A DNA stretch of 64,000 nt from Casuarius casuarius (Eukaryota; Chordata; Aves; Casuariiformes; Casuariidae). The notes under the pieces are model-generated. The model was not told where the DNA came from, did not search any database, and saw only the letters and a program-made list of their open reading frames with translations. This document shows, in pieces, positions 1 through 12,400 of this stretch. The translations under genes and the position numbers were made by a program. The stretch's first letter is position 1. The number at the start of each line of letters is the position of its first letter. The DNA is taken from positions 8,147,081 through 8,211,080 of the forward strand of contig PTFA01000011.1 in assembly GCA_003342895.1 (NCBI GenBank), read 5' to 3'.

Positions 1-1028
1 GTAAGTTAAAGAAGACCACAGAAGATATTTACTTTGAAACATATATAGATCAAGTCATAATCATTTACTGAAACTCCTTGGGTATTTTTAATCTGTGCAA
101 TATAATAGAATTAAACCCCTCAGTCTTGTAGGCAGTTGTAAAACTGCCAGTTGTAAAAATAACGCTATATATTGATGTGTCCTTCCTCCTTTTTAAATAT
201 CATGAAAACAGAGTGGGAAAAAACACCAAACCCTACTTCTTTAAAGAGAATAGCAGAGCTTAAAAACCAAACAAAAAAGATCTCCAAAGTAGCAACCTCC
301 CCCAGCTTTTTGTTTAAAAGCTTGAACATGTACACAAGGTCAAAACATTATGGTAGAAAGGGATTTACTTTTTCTGTACACAGAATTGGATGTTTAAGTT
401 CAAGGTCTTTTCATTTTTTCATTTCACTTTTTCATTTTTTTTCTACAGTACCTCTGGTAAAAAAAACAACCTGTTCTCTTTCACAGTTTATATGACCATG
501 AGCATACTATTACATTTCAATAAACTAGTGTTTACAAGCAGGCAGTAAAATGCTGTGAAAACAATGTTAATAACTGTCCAGATACCAGGTTCTGTATTAA
601 ATCTCCAGTTATTACAGCTTGCTGTGGAAACACAGCAGTTTAAGTGCTGAGTATTAAACAGTTCGTGGTGCACTATAAATTTCAGATGCATCTATATTAT
701 ACAGCACTGTGCAAATCATCATTTCAAAGTCAGTTTCATTTGTGCACTGTGTGCTTTAATAGAGCAAAAACAGTTCAAGCACGCGTGCCTTCCATTTTTA
801 CAGGGATTGTAAAGGATTATTTAAACTGAAGGAAAAGCAGCTTCTAATGAAATTTGAGAGACAGCACAAAGAAGGCATCACAAGCAACAGTTGAGCTGCC
901 TAACCACTTAGTAAAACTCTAACTTTCTCAGTCTTACAACAAATTTAAACATTTTCTCTAATAGTCCACTCATCGAAGGGTTCAAAATTACCTCATGAAC
1001 TATTTTGAGTATTCCTGTTATTCAGACC
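1..1028. other. AT-rich non-coding stretch, nothing recognised
   Basis: No convincing gene, RNA or repeat is visible here. The window opens on GTAAGT, which matches a 5' splice donor, but the preceding base is outside the window so this cannot be tested. Short open frames on both strands have low-complexity, T-rich content and no family resemblance. Pyrimidine-rich patches around 405-450 are not followed by a good exon. Confidence 0.5.
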
Positions 1029-1034
1029 ACTTAC

Positions 1035-1163
1035 CTGGTTTATGTGTTAAGAGATTTGTTTTCAGTCGGCTCTCACCTACTGATTATTTCAGCACACAAC
1101 TACTTTAGCAAGCGAGACAGCCTGATTTCCTTGGGCCGCAAGGTTTGTCTCCTTTGGTTTTGC
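1035..1163 (-). other. candidate non-coding or UTR exon with canonical splice sites
   Basis: Read on the minus strand, a strong acceptor (AG at 1165-1164) is preceded by a long pyrimidine-rich tract (about 1205-1166) ending in TTTGCAG. After 129 nt comes a perfect donor, CAG|GTAAGTG (GT at 1034-1033). All three minus frames contain stops inside the segment, so if it is an exon it is non-coding, untranslated, or carries a stop. One frame stays open for 24 codons from the acceptor before a TGA. A second donor-like site, TAG|GTGAGA, lies inside it near 1078. Splice signals are seen directly; exon status is inference. Chance pairs of this quality do occur in 64 kb. Confidence 0.3.
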
Positions 1164-1340
1164 CTGCAAATGAAAACGAAAGGGTAATTTAGAAAGAGAA
1201 GGTGCAAAGGGGGAAGACATCTGCTTCACTGCTTGCTCACCCCTCTCTAGAAATCCCTCGGTCAAGACAGAATAGAGTGGATCCAGCACATAGCTGGTTT
1301 CCCCAGGAAGCACACAGAGGACCATATACAGTAGAAATAT

Positions 1341-1428
1341 GGAGGTTATTATTAACCTCCTACAGCTGGAGGTTAGCTATCCTCCAAAAATCGCTTCAGA
1401 AATTGCTCTGCCTGTTGCAGAGGCAGAG
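1341..1428. repeat. cluster of alternating inverted repeats
   Basis: GGAGGTTA (1341-1348), TAACCTCC (1353-1360) and GGAGGTTA again (1368-1375) alternate, followed by a partial TATCCTCC (1378-1385). The middle copy can pair with either neighbour, giving two mutually exclusive 8-bp hairpins with loops of 4 and 7 nt. Downstream, CTCTGCCT (1406-1413) pairs with AGGCAGAG (1421-1428) across 7 nt. Single 8-bp hairpins are expected by chance in a window this size; several within 90 bp are less so. Confidence 0.6.
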
Positions 1429-1523
1429 TGAGTACAAAGTGGTTTTCTCCGGCAAGTCGAGAGTGTTCCATATTTTCTTTTCGTGAAATCAGAAATACCC
1501 TTCAAGCTGTGGAGCAAGAAAAA

Positions 1524-1547
1524 AAGAAAAAAAAATTTTTTTTTCTT
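1524..1547. repeat. 24-bp perfect A9T9 palindrome
   Basis: AAG, nine A, nine T, then CTT form a perfect palindrome centred at 1535/1536. Such A-tract/T-tract junctions are stiff, exclude nucleosomes and can extrude as hairpins. It may be a slippage product of a poly(A) next to a poly(T). Confidence 0.85.
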
Positions 1548-1599
1548 CTCCTCGGGGCATCAAGAGGTCATGAGCCTATGATAGAGAAAAGACGACTGT

Positions 1600-4500
1600 T
1601 ATGCCAAGATGGGTCAGCAACCAAATTTCAAGCCCAGCACAAATACGGCTAACATTTCTTATCGTGAAACAGGAACTAACTAAATCTCTGACTTAGTATA
1701 ACTATAAGGCAGCAACCTATTCGCTGATTTAGTTTAAACATATTTAGCACATTTCTGATTTTAACATACAGCAGGTCATCGGGTAAACAGCTGCAGAGCA
1801 AGGACAAGGTGACGGGTTGTCCCTGGGTCAGTTCTGGGGCAGACTCGCCAGAGATGACGAACAATCAGTCTGCACAGAACGAGGAAGCACAAAAGTCCCC
1901 AAGTGACAGAGATCTGAGGGGACAAAAAGGTAACTCTAACACTAAGAACTGGAAACAGACGAAGAGGATCAGTGTTGAAGATCCCAGCACCCAACTACTA
2001 GGATGGCTACCACTGTTTTCCAGGCGACCTTGGCACGCCAGCCAGGTCACCCTGGCAACCCCCGTATCGTGAGCATGGGCTTGCAAGGCCAATAAAGGGG
2101 TCTTGCAGAGCTCAGCATGCTGGGAGAAGTTAGGTATTTGAGAGTGCTTGTCATAGTTATGTTGCTACAGTGCTAAAGTTTACCAAAATTATATGCTGGC
2201 AAAAACGTCCACCATAACTGTATGTGGTGTTACTGTGCTCAAGCAATTGTAGTTGTATGTTGTAATACTTACACTATTAAAGGATCATTGCATTATATAT
2301 ACATTTGCTTAATCACAGTCTCTCTCTTCCCTGGATAGCAACATTCTTGTGCACAGTTTTGCCAAACGCTGTTTTTATCTGAAGTTTTTCAGCTAGTTAT
2401 TTCAAGGAAAAAAAAATGGTCTCATGTTCTGTATCTTTGTTCATTATTTTTAAAAAGGGCTTGTTTTCCTACAGACAAAGGTCCTGACTGTTGCCTCATT
2501 TACAGGACCTGGGGTGGGCGGGAGGATCCTAAATAAAATATAGATTGGCAAACTTCAGAGAGGTTTATTCATTTTTAAATAGTGCCCTGGGCTCTTAACA
2601 GAAAGAAAAACAACACTTAGGAGAGAGACCAGCCTGACTGTTGGATTTGAAACAGAACATGGAAATACTTCTTTTATCCTGTACAAGACTTCTGATGTTC
2701 TGGGATTAACTGATAAATTCTAGCAAATCTTGCTGTAGAAATTAACACCCTCCCATTGTTCTTCGCCAGAGTTCACCACTATCACAAAAGAGTCAGAAGA
2801 AACTGTAAGTGACAGAGAGTCTTAGCCAAGATGATATACATTTTCCTCCTGCTAACATTGCTGAGGGGCAGTAAGCTCTTTGGACAGAACGGAAAACAGG
2901 GGTTAAAAACCTAAACTACAATAGCAAGATTTTCCAGTGTTTGCAAATAACAGTAAACGAATGTATTGGTTGAAGAGCTGTTTTGTAATAATGCAAGAAT
3001 ATTATATATGCTTTATGTTAGTCTGAATCTATAGGGTTAATTTAACAAAGGACTAGTTCCCATGAGCAGAAAAGAATGCAACACCTTCAGATAACTGCCC
3101 ATCTAGCAACACTTGAGAGGCAATGCAAGGGCTGACCCCTTGCTGAACTCACCAAACCAGGTTATCAAAGAGGAAAGTCACAGAGACAAGGAGAATGCAA
3201 AGGGTTTCAAGCTGGTTTAAAAAGTAGATCTTTCTTCAGGGAACAAAAGCCGTTCCTCATAAGAAATTGCACTCAGATAAAGACGACTCCCACAGTTTAT
3301 AAAGAAACTCAACTTCCTGTGTGCCAAGACAAGGGGAAGGACTCAAGTAAAATAATGCTGAATGCAGGTGTTTTGGTTGGTGCAACCAACCTCTGTTTGT
3401 GCATTCAGGTCCCACTGTTAAACAACACTTCCTGGTCACCATTTTTGTCCCTGGTCATGGACTCCAGAAACAGCAGCAAGTGTCTGAATTGAATGGGGGA
3501 CCACCCATACAGAATTGCCATGGGAATTACAAGAAATGGAATTACATTCCACTTCAGGAACAGCGACAACAGTGGCTTGATCCCTGCTGGGGTATGATCA
3601 AAAAGACATCAGAAATAAAAGTAGCCTTGTAGACAGAACTCCAAATGCAGTAAATATAATTTTGATAAGTACTTTTTTCCTGAAGTACCATCTTTGTGAA
3701 TAATGCTACAAATCCTATTCTTAAATTAGCCCTGTTCATTTAAGGCTTGTTTTTTTTACCTTATATAATTCTAGCTAGCAAAAATTACTTGGTCAGAACA
3801 GGCTGCGCTGCTCACAGTAAAATTTCTCATCGGCACCACTGACTTTCTTTTGTCATCCTGGTGAGACAAGTTGTCAAGTAAGACTGCTTAGCCTTAAGAT
3901 TTAGCCTTAAGGCTGGTGTTGATCTTCATACTGGAATTATCACTGCTTTGTCTACTTTGGGGGAGTACACACTGTATCACATATTTCCATTATGCACCTG
4001 GCATATAACACTCTGAAAAGCATCTAAAAAGTGGTAATGGATTTATAGGATCTCAAGTTACCTTATCACTCCAGCAAAGGTAGATAACAGAACAAGTGAC
4101 TCAGGGGTTAGTTTTATTTAGATCGAGTCTCCTAATCTGACCCACATTATTGACAGGCAACTCCAGTAATTCAGTGAGGAATCTTGAAGGCTCTGCAGTA
4201 AATAGCACGGTTACAGGCCTCATGTGGTTGTTTCTAGCATTCTTTGGCAAAAAAAAAAGATCACAAAAATCAAACTAAGGTATTGGATTCGGCAAAGCAG
4301 CTGACCAGCTCCCTAACACATTTCTCACTATTGACCAATAGGAAGTTCTACTTTCATCTCCTTCAAAGCCTCAAGTTCGCCATATTGTTTTCACATAGGT
4401 AACATATTAGACATTTGAAAGCAGCCACTCCCATGCAGTATATTTGTTTCATCTTAAATTATGTTTCTTTCATCTGTAATAAAAGGTCACATGCATTTAT

Positions 4501-7330
4501 GATGCCAAGCTACAAGAATCTGATTGAACATTAGATACATTATATTTTCATATCATGTAATTAAAAAATATACTGGCTCCATTCTTGGAGAAATTATTGT
4601 GCCGAATGCCTGCATTTTAGAATAATTCTGACAGTTAACACACTGTGACAAGCCAGGGAAACTAGGCCAAAGTTAAAGAAATCTCATCCAAAGGTTTGGT
4701 GTTTAAAATGGATAGGCCAGACAGCAAAAAGGCATCTCATCAGACTACAGAAAAACAAGAGCAGACTGCTAGAAATGCTTTTGTCTCTCCTCTCATCCAA
4801 GGGCAATTTGCTTCCCAGAACTCTGTGTACCCACTGGAGAATCTCACGAGCGCTTTTTCTGGCAAGTGCCTGCTCAAAATCCCAGGAAAGTCAATAAAGA
4901 AATTCCCACTGACTCTCTTATGCATGGTTTATGCATTGATTTAATATCAGTCAGAGTTCTTTTTTTATCCAAACACTTTTATATCTATAAATATTTATAT
5001 GTGTAAATATATTTAGAAGTATATATGTAAGCTTGTAACTGCTGTACAGAAATACCATACTGACAGGAAGCTCTCGTACACTGATATAGCTTATCCCTTA
5101 CATGTATGGATGCAATTGTGACAAGGCTTTTTTGTGGGGTGAACTCTAGAAGTTGCATCTCCTTCCTGTAGTAGGGAAGGCAGATCTGCTCTGAAGCACC
5201 TGGCGACTGATTACTCTTCCTGAGGCTATAAAGCCATTTCCAAAGGAGGGAAGAACAGCTTTAAATGAGGAAGAAATCTCTTTTAGTTCTATTTCAGTGA
5301 GAGTTGGCCCAATAGGACAATTAGGCATCAGCCCTCAGAGAGCTGTAAAAATCTCCATGGACAACACATAGCGGTGAGGTTGCAGTTATGACCTGGTCCC
5401 AGCATTATCTCTGTTAATCCAATGATTGTTTAATGTAAAATGTGCAAGTGATTACCTGTCTTTTGATTAAAAGACAAGAATACAGGTCTCTGCCCTTTCT
5501 ACACGAATTTTCTTCTTCCTAGGACATGAAGTCCTGGCCTTGGCCTACAGCTCGAGTGATCTGGAAACCCAATAAAACAAAATTAAATCCTTTGAGAATG
5601 AGGAGAGTGGTGAATTTATCATAGAAAAAATCTTACTGTAAAAAAAACAGTTGATTACAGTAGCATTATTCTATGACTTTGTTTTGTGAAGAACCCAGTC
5701 GTAGAGGCATACATATGTTATGCTCTGAGCACGTCTGTGGAGCAGGGCCTGTTGATGGACTTCGGCTCTGATAAACTCACTTTCTGGATCCCAAGCAGGT
5801 ACCTACCTACCAGCTCAGACTGAACAAAAGACTTGATGGCACTGAGGGAACTCTTCGGTAAAACTGAGATGTACCTTATGTATGACGAAATGATGAACTG
5901 GAAAGATTTGGATTACAGATTGGCAATAGGGCAAATGAAGTCCACCTAAGTCCTATTTTAGGCATACCATTCTTCCCCCATCCCTTTTTCTTTCTCGTTC
6001 CTGTTCTTGCTCTGAAATACAATGAAATGAAAGATTTGTACGCCTACCTCCAGTTTTTGTGTTTTAAGCAGTGTGCTGTCTGAGGATTCCTGAAGACTAC
6101 TGGAGTTTTGCCCTTCATTTTAACAGGATGTTGATCCAGTCTTGAAATTATGAGTAAGAAAGTGGCTCAATTTTAATTAATAACAGCTCTTTAAAGATAT
6201 TGACTCTTACTCCTCTATTGGCAGGAATACAGGCATAAAGAAAATAAAATAATCAAATAAACAAACACTCAAATATTAGCAAGAAGCAGTATTTCCTGTT
6301 AGAATCTCTAGCTTATAGATTCTCTAGACTTATATCTGGGTCAAAGCCGTATTACTAAATTCCAGCCTATAGCTGATCAGACTAGTATATTTTTCTAGGA
6401 AATTAGAAAGAGAAAGTAGGGTTTTACCCATAAATCAAATCTCACCCTTGGTCCAGCATCTATACGATAAGCTCACAGTATTCAAACTCTTATAATTCTA
6501 TCACAGGTTTTATCACATTCTATGGTTTTTCTTTACTGTGGTTTTTTTTTCAGCTACTGGAGTCAAGACACTGCATAGAAATCTGAGCTTTCTTGTAGCT
6601 GTAAAGATAAGTTTGAAAAATTGATCCGAGTATACTGCTCGGGTCCCAGAAAGAGTGTATAAAATAAAGGGGAAACAATCTATCCCTTCTCCAAAAAATA
6701 CAATCACATTTTAACTGATTTGTAAATAAATCTCCCATGTTCAATATCTAAATCATATCCTTTTTTATCATGTAGGAGAGAAAACATTGATGAAACAGTA
6801 CAGAGCTCTGAATGAAAACAACCACACACCTGGGCAGCAGGACTGGGTTTGCGGCTCACACCACAGGCAACATTCAAATACTATAATGCTGATGTGCACA
6901 TCTCTTGACTCATCCCTTTTAAAAATAATACCGAGGGTTTTGGCAGATCTCTTGTAGCAGTTTTCAGTGGTTATTACAATATAAAGGTGAACAACAGACT
7001 AAACACAGAACCCAATTGCTGACAGATGATAGGAATAATTGTTCAAGCAAATCTTTGAATAGTGTGTCTTAGAATATAAACTGTCAAGCCTGATTTTGTT
7101 GACTGATGGTTCTTAGTATCTGAGTAGGTAAAGAGCTGTGAAAATTCTTCACTTTATAAGCATTTTGAAAGTGATTTCTGACATATAAACTTTTGGCAGC
7201 AATTTTCAAGGGGGTCATCTAAAATGACTGATACAGTAGTTAGTGTGATGCAGGCATAGCACATTTAACAGTCACTGAGCTCCGAATATGACACAGTATG
7301 ATCCTAATTGCAGCACTGCAAGCAAGGCAT
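1600..7330. other. AT-rich non-coding stretch with minor repeats
   Basis: No gene is supported. Small structures seen: a 13-bp tandem unit TTAGCCTTAAGAT at 3888-3912 with an AGCCTTAAGGCT palindrome at 3903-3914, a TATAAATATTTATA palindrome at 4986-4999, and a possible ancient repeat fragment at 5278-5332. A strong splice-acceptor-like site (T run then TTTCAG) ends at 6553, but no convincing donor follows; only an AATAAA near 6662 does. Short open frames here show no family features. Confidence 0.45.
5278..5332 (+). repeat. possible ancient sauropsid repeat fragment
   Basis: TATTTCAGTGAGAGTTGGCC followed by ATTAGGCATCAGCCC resembles the 'GATTTCAATGGGAGTTAGGC...CATCTGGGCC' tract that I recall as widespread in turtle, crocodile and bird DNA. 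The family name is not certain to me. The match is by eye and the fragment is short. Confidence 0.3.
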
Positions 7331-7334
7331 AAAG

Positions 7335-7460
7335 GAGTTGCACATAGCACTTGACATATATTTTATCACTGTGAAAAGCGAAAGAGATTTTAAATGGTAA
7401 AACCACGACATGGTACTATACCTCCAGTACATTTTACAGATAAGAAACTGGCATTTTCTG
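7335..7460 (-). repeat. MIR-like SINE remnant
   Basis: In the reverse orientation of MIR, the stretch shows AGCACTTGACATATATTTTATC, then GGTACTAT, then CATTTTACAGATAAGAAACTG. These follow the order expected of the MIR 3' half: the AGCACTTTACATATATTATC, GGTACTATTATTATCCC and CATTTTACAGATGAGGAAACTG tracts. MIR is an ancient amniote SINE family. Divergence is high and the ends are approximate. Confidence 0.55.
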
Positions 7461-7464
7461 GCAT

Positions 7465-8755
7465 GATCAAGACTGTTAAAAAAGAAAAATAAGATAAATC
7501 CCAATCTGTGTTATTTTTTAGAATCTAGGATATATATGCTATTCTCAGATGTCACAAAGTGATCACAAAATTTTATAGTTTAGGTTTTCTTACGTGCTAA
7601 GAAACACAGAAGCCATAAGAGTGAGATTTGGACCCTGAGACCAACTCCCATGCCAAAAATTTAGTGGTGTGAAGAACTGTTTCTGTTACATGTTGTTCTC
7701 CTATAGCAATGCACATGATTTATACCAGGAGAGACCCTCGGCTCTATGGTTTTAATTCAGTTCCACTGATGGCTTTTCACTTGAACCATTCAATGCACAC
7801 GAAGCCAGTGAGCTATTTTTGTGAATAGCTTTGCAGCTACAGACAGGCTAATTGGATAGCACCTTGAAAATCTTCCTGGAAATGTTCTTTTGGAAGGGAA
7901 TCTGTTTAGCCTTCTTATCATGTTTTGTATGAGTATGCAAAGTCTGAGATCCACTAAAACTATCTTTAGCACTATACCAATAAGATGGGAAATATTTCAC
8001 ATTTGACCTTCTCCTCTTCGCAAAATGGGTTGTCAATGAGGTTTCTATAATAATTCTATATTTTTGAAAACTGATAGCATATTTTCTGATCTATATTAAA
8101 ATTTTAAAAGTCAAATATTTGTCCAGAATAGATTTTTAGTTCTTTCTTTTATCACTCTCCTAACCTCTGACTTGTGATTTGATATCTTCTTCAGCCTCTA
8201 GAGTAAGTAGCACTTCAAATCCCAGATTCGTGAGTTGTCTTGAGGTCCAGTGTCAGTTTAAAGCTGGACTGGTAGGCCTGAAGGAAGGAATGGCAATGGA
8301 CAAAGTACATAGCCTGTTCCTTTCTGTTTTATCTTAATTCTTCATGTTTATGCTTACATTTGTTTCTTCAAGGCTTAGCATCTCCACAAACCAGCCTGAG
8401 GGTCAGGGAGGAAGACATTGTTTACATTGATAAAGTAGCAACAGATCACAGCAGCATCTGAGATCTGATATGATTTCAGTTTGCTGTTAGGGAATTAAAG
8501 TCTGGCCAGTGATCAACCAAACACAGCAACAGAGCAAGGTGAGACATGAAGCACATCAACTGGCAAATGGCAACAGTCTTGAAAACCAGTAGTTCAGTCG
8601 AGAAATACTTGATGTTGGTGTTAAATTGCAATGAATTTCTAAGGTCTTTGGAAAGAGTCATTCATTTGAAGCCTGAAATGAACTTTAACAGCCTGTCAGT
8701 GTCCTAATTTCAATATGAAGACATTTGGTCTTAGAATTATAAGGTAATATCTCTG
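7465..8755. other. AT-rich non-coding stretch, nothing recognised
   Basis: No gene, RNA or classifiable repeat is visible. Open frames on both strands are short and overlap each other. Confidence 0.45.
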
Positions 8756-8759
8756 AGCT

Positions 8760-9400
8760 GGTAAAAAGCTGGCAGAGCACTTTCTTACCTCTGCCTTAGC
8801 AAGCAGTCCTCCTCAGACCAAGTCTCCCTGCTCACCTCTGTTTATTTGACCTGGGAGAGCTTCTTCATTCACAGGTTTAGAGACCTGCCTCTGCTGCATC
8901 CCAGTGTCCTGCCAGGGGAAGAGCCAGGTCTGCCCCAGTCACTCTACGTACAGCCTGATTCCAATAAGATAAAATAAGTCAATAAATAAGTAAAACAGGC
9001 ACAGGCTGAATGAGAGCCTAGAGCTTGGTCCAGATAGTCAGGAACTGGGACCCTGAAACATGCGTCAGCAAGCTCCAGCATTTCCAGTGGGCTCCAGCTT
9101 GCTGTGAGCTTGACTCACAGCCCACCCTCCCATGGGCAACACAGGCAGAGGCTCAGCTGCAGTGCCTATTCCAGAAGAAATTAGGAAACTTTGTTTTGCC
9201 TTTCTTTTGGAAAAATGACTCTTACATCCCAGCTTGCTGGTAAGGGATGTCATCAGCCACATGAATGAAGTAGATTGTATGTTTAAACAGAGCTTCCCGT
9301 GAGGCACAGGAGGTCCTGGGAGGCTCCACACCTTGGGTTGGAGCCATTCCACAGTGCCTCCAACTCAGAGACACGCTGCAACAATTGCAATCTCGGCTGA
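8760..9400. other. GC-richer pocket, function unknown
   Basis: This stretch is visibly richer in G and C than its flanks, with many CAG/CTG words. It carries overlapping open frames on both strands (9025-9243 plus, 9065-9352 minus), neither recognisable. On the minus strand GAG|GTAAGA (near 8785) and GAG|GTGAGC (near 8833) resemble splice donors, with only a mediocre acceptor above them. It could be an eroded transposon, a non-coding exon or simple base-composition variation. Confidence 0.35.
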
Positions 9401-12400
9401 AAAGAATAATGAGACAATTTCACCTCTCAGACAATGCAAATATATTTAACTGTGCTATTTATTGTTTTCAATATGTATTTTTTTCAATTTGGGTTATTTT
9501 TTGTTTTTTAGATTTAGACCCCTGACAAAGGTCTTAACATAGGCAAGCATGATTTGACTGGAATTTTTTTTTAATCTTTTTTAAATCTTTTTTTTTTAAA
9601 GATGTTTCTGATTACAAATTGTGTATTAGTTATTAGAAGAAATGTATTTCTGCAACAATAGCAACAAGGAGCCCCATCCATGCATCAGGCCATTGTGCAA
9701 AGAACTATCCAAAGAAAATACAAAAAGATGGCCCCTCTCCAAATAAATGCAAATGTGGACAGAGGAGTCAAAACTGAGCTTAACAATAATTCAACCATAG
9801 TGTTTCACACTGCTTTTCTACATAAACTTTAATGATTACTTTCCAGTGATGCAGAAGCTGATAAAGAAAACAATTTTGTCCATTTAAATATGAAGAGGAA
9901 TTTTTTTTTTTTAAACGCTCTAGGGTGATTCATTAGGTTAACTTGGATTTTAATGATCTGATTTACCCAGAATACTGGAAACATGAAGACATGCCTTGAA
10001 TCCTGTTAAGACAGGGATCCAATGTGAGCACGCAGAAACACATGGATAAGCAACTCAAATGAAGCAGTGCCAGTTTCATTCAGGCAGCTTGTGTGTGATT
10101 TGTGTATCATCTGAAAGGCTCATGGGAAGGATAAATTATTTCAAGATTGATTTAATGTAAAGACACATGATGAACATGCTGACTGATTTTTCTCATTTTC
10201 AATTCTCTAAAATGAGGGACAATGCTGACACATGAATTTTCCTGAAGTGATAGACACATGGAGAAAGGTGAAAATATCAACTAAGATGAATAAAAAAAAA
10301 AATCTATTATTATGTCAACAGAGAAGAAATGTAGAGTTCTGGATGGTGTTTTATTTTTCATCATTTGCACTTAGTCTTGCCAGTGGTAACCAAAGTTATC
10401 AATTAGTCATAATACATGGATTTAAATAATAAAAGCCCTTTAGTCATCCAGGTATATTTTCATTAAAACAAAAGAAAGAAAGAAAAAACAAATCTAACTT
10501 CTATGGAAGGTGAGGGAGATAGAATTAAATCTAGAAATTGAAGTAACTCTGACAGTGTCAAAAATAGTAAATAATGATACCATGGGACACATCACACAAA
10601 CACTTCTTATCACCATGTTTATGTCACAGATCTAAGTGAGATCTGCATGGTAGAAGGATGGTAGGACTCTCTGATAGGCAGACTGAGAGGCTGTCTAATT
10701 CACTGACAAAAGAAAAAGATGACAATTATGCAGTGGCAGAGTTAAAGCTCTACTAAGAATCAAAGCCTGTGCCGACATGAATGATTATACACATTTCCAC
10801 CTTCATGCATCTCACTGAAAAACCTCAAGCCCACATTTTATAACGTGAGTCAATAATAAAATCATGAACATTTTCAAATATATTCTAATATACCATTTTG
10901 TTCATAAAATATGGGTGGGAAAAAAAGAGAAAATCAGCCTCTTACAGATTCTGAGAAAAATAACAGAACTTGGTGGAAAGGGTGACAGGATTTAATACAG
11001 GTACAAATGAAAAGAAAACTGTTCTAATACAAACAGATTTAATCAAAGTCAGTCCCCATCTCAGATACTCATTACCACACATAGATGTCTTTAATCTTTT
11101 TTAATACATTGGATCAAAAAGAATTTGAGCATTGACATCTACTTCAAATATCTAGTAAATAATCCACAAATCTCAGTATATGTATTTCATGCATATTTTT
11201 GTATGCTTTCACCACGTAAATGCTGATGATTACTTAATAAAATCTCCTTTTTTCTCTTCTGGCCTCTTTTTAATATACAAATCTTCCCTGACCTTAACTT
11301 ATCTCAATCTGGGAAAGTCTTTTCAAATAGCTACCAAGCAATTTCTTTTGTGAAAACACTTTTTTATTTTTGTATTTGCAATGTTTCCACAAACATTGAT
11401 AGGCACGTGGTTTTACTAACCCAGATTTTTGCATTTACCCAACTGAAGACAAATTATAGGTAAAAATTTACAGTGTTAGTTTCTAGGTTATACTGACTTT
11501 AGAAAAAATATTTGAAAATAATAGTTTGTAATTTTCATCTTTTTTTCTTAATGAAATATAGCCTGTTGAATTTTTACTTCAATTTAAAAATTACAATTTT
11601 TACGATTTTTAAGAAATAGATCTGTTCATAATCGTTTCCTTAGAAATAAATCCATTTTTTTCAGTAGCTGGAAAACCCGCCTTTATTGCACAATGTCTTT
11701 GGAAACCAGGATCAGCGAATCAGAATTATCAAATGAAGTCAAAACCTAGAGACAATCATTTCCAGAACCGGTGGCAGAATTCAAGGCTTCTCTAGGATTC
11801 CTTGCAAGTAACCTGATATTTGGAAATGTTTGAATGCTGCCCCAAAACTTTCAAGATTAACTTTAGCAGCAGATTTTCAGCTCTGTCACTTTCTGTTGGC
11901 TTGGTTTCACTCTGAAAAGGGTAAGCACGTATTTTACAGTGCACACTTCTGCCTGGCATGACACAAAGCTGTTTGTCCCATGGCACTTCTGAATTAAAAC
12001 CCATCCAAAATATTCGAGAACATGCCATAGCCTGTTGGGTAGACTTCTGTTAAATGTGAGTAGCTGTCCTTCCCCGTCCAGCTCCTGACATATGGCAAAA
12101 GCACATGTCAAGCAGATGCAATATTCCACCACACAGGGGCAGTCGCTACCAGTGGGTAAAAGCTAATCCCTCGCAAACTGTGCAGGGGGCTGCCTCAAAC
12201 TCTTGCCATGTTTACATTTCCCAGCCACTAATAAAAACCCTGTTTTAGAAGATGAAGCGCTAGCCTTCTAATTCCCTACAGGGCTTCTTGGGCGAAAGAT
12301 TGGTGCTTGAAACTACCCTAATAGTACATTTTATTCTATTAATTACAGATTGATGATAGATACGCTCTTTGCAGTGAGATCGTGCTTGCTTGGAGGCTCT

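Noticed and set aside
1..6. Window begins with GTAAGT, a perfect splice donor
   Set aside because: The exon side lies outside the window, so it cannot be tested; GTAAGT occurs many times here by chance.
6541..6670. Strong acceptor (T8-CAG at 6553) followed by AATAAA
   Set aside because: No coherent frame or donor; AATAAA is common in AT-rich DNA.
10700..10800. MIR-like CAGTGGCAGAGTT and AATCAAAGCC
   Set aside because: Only two short words match reverse MIR and the conserved core is missing.
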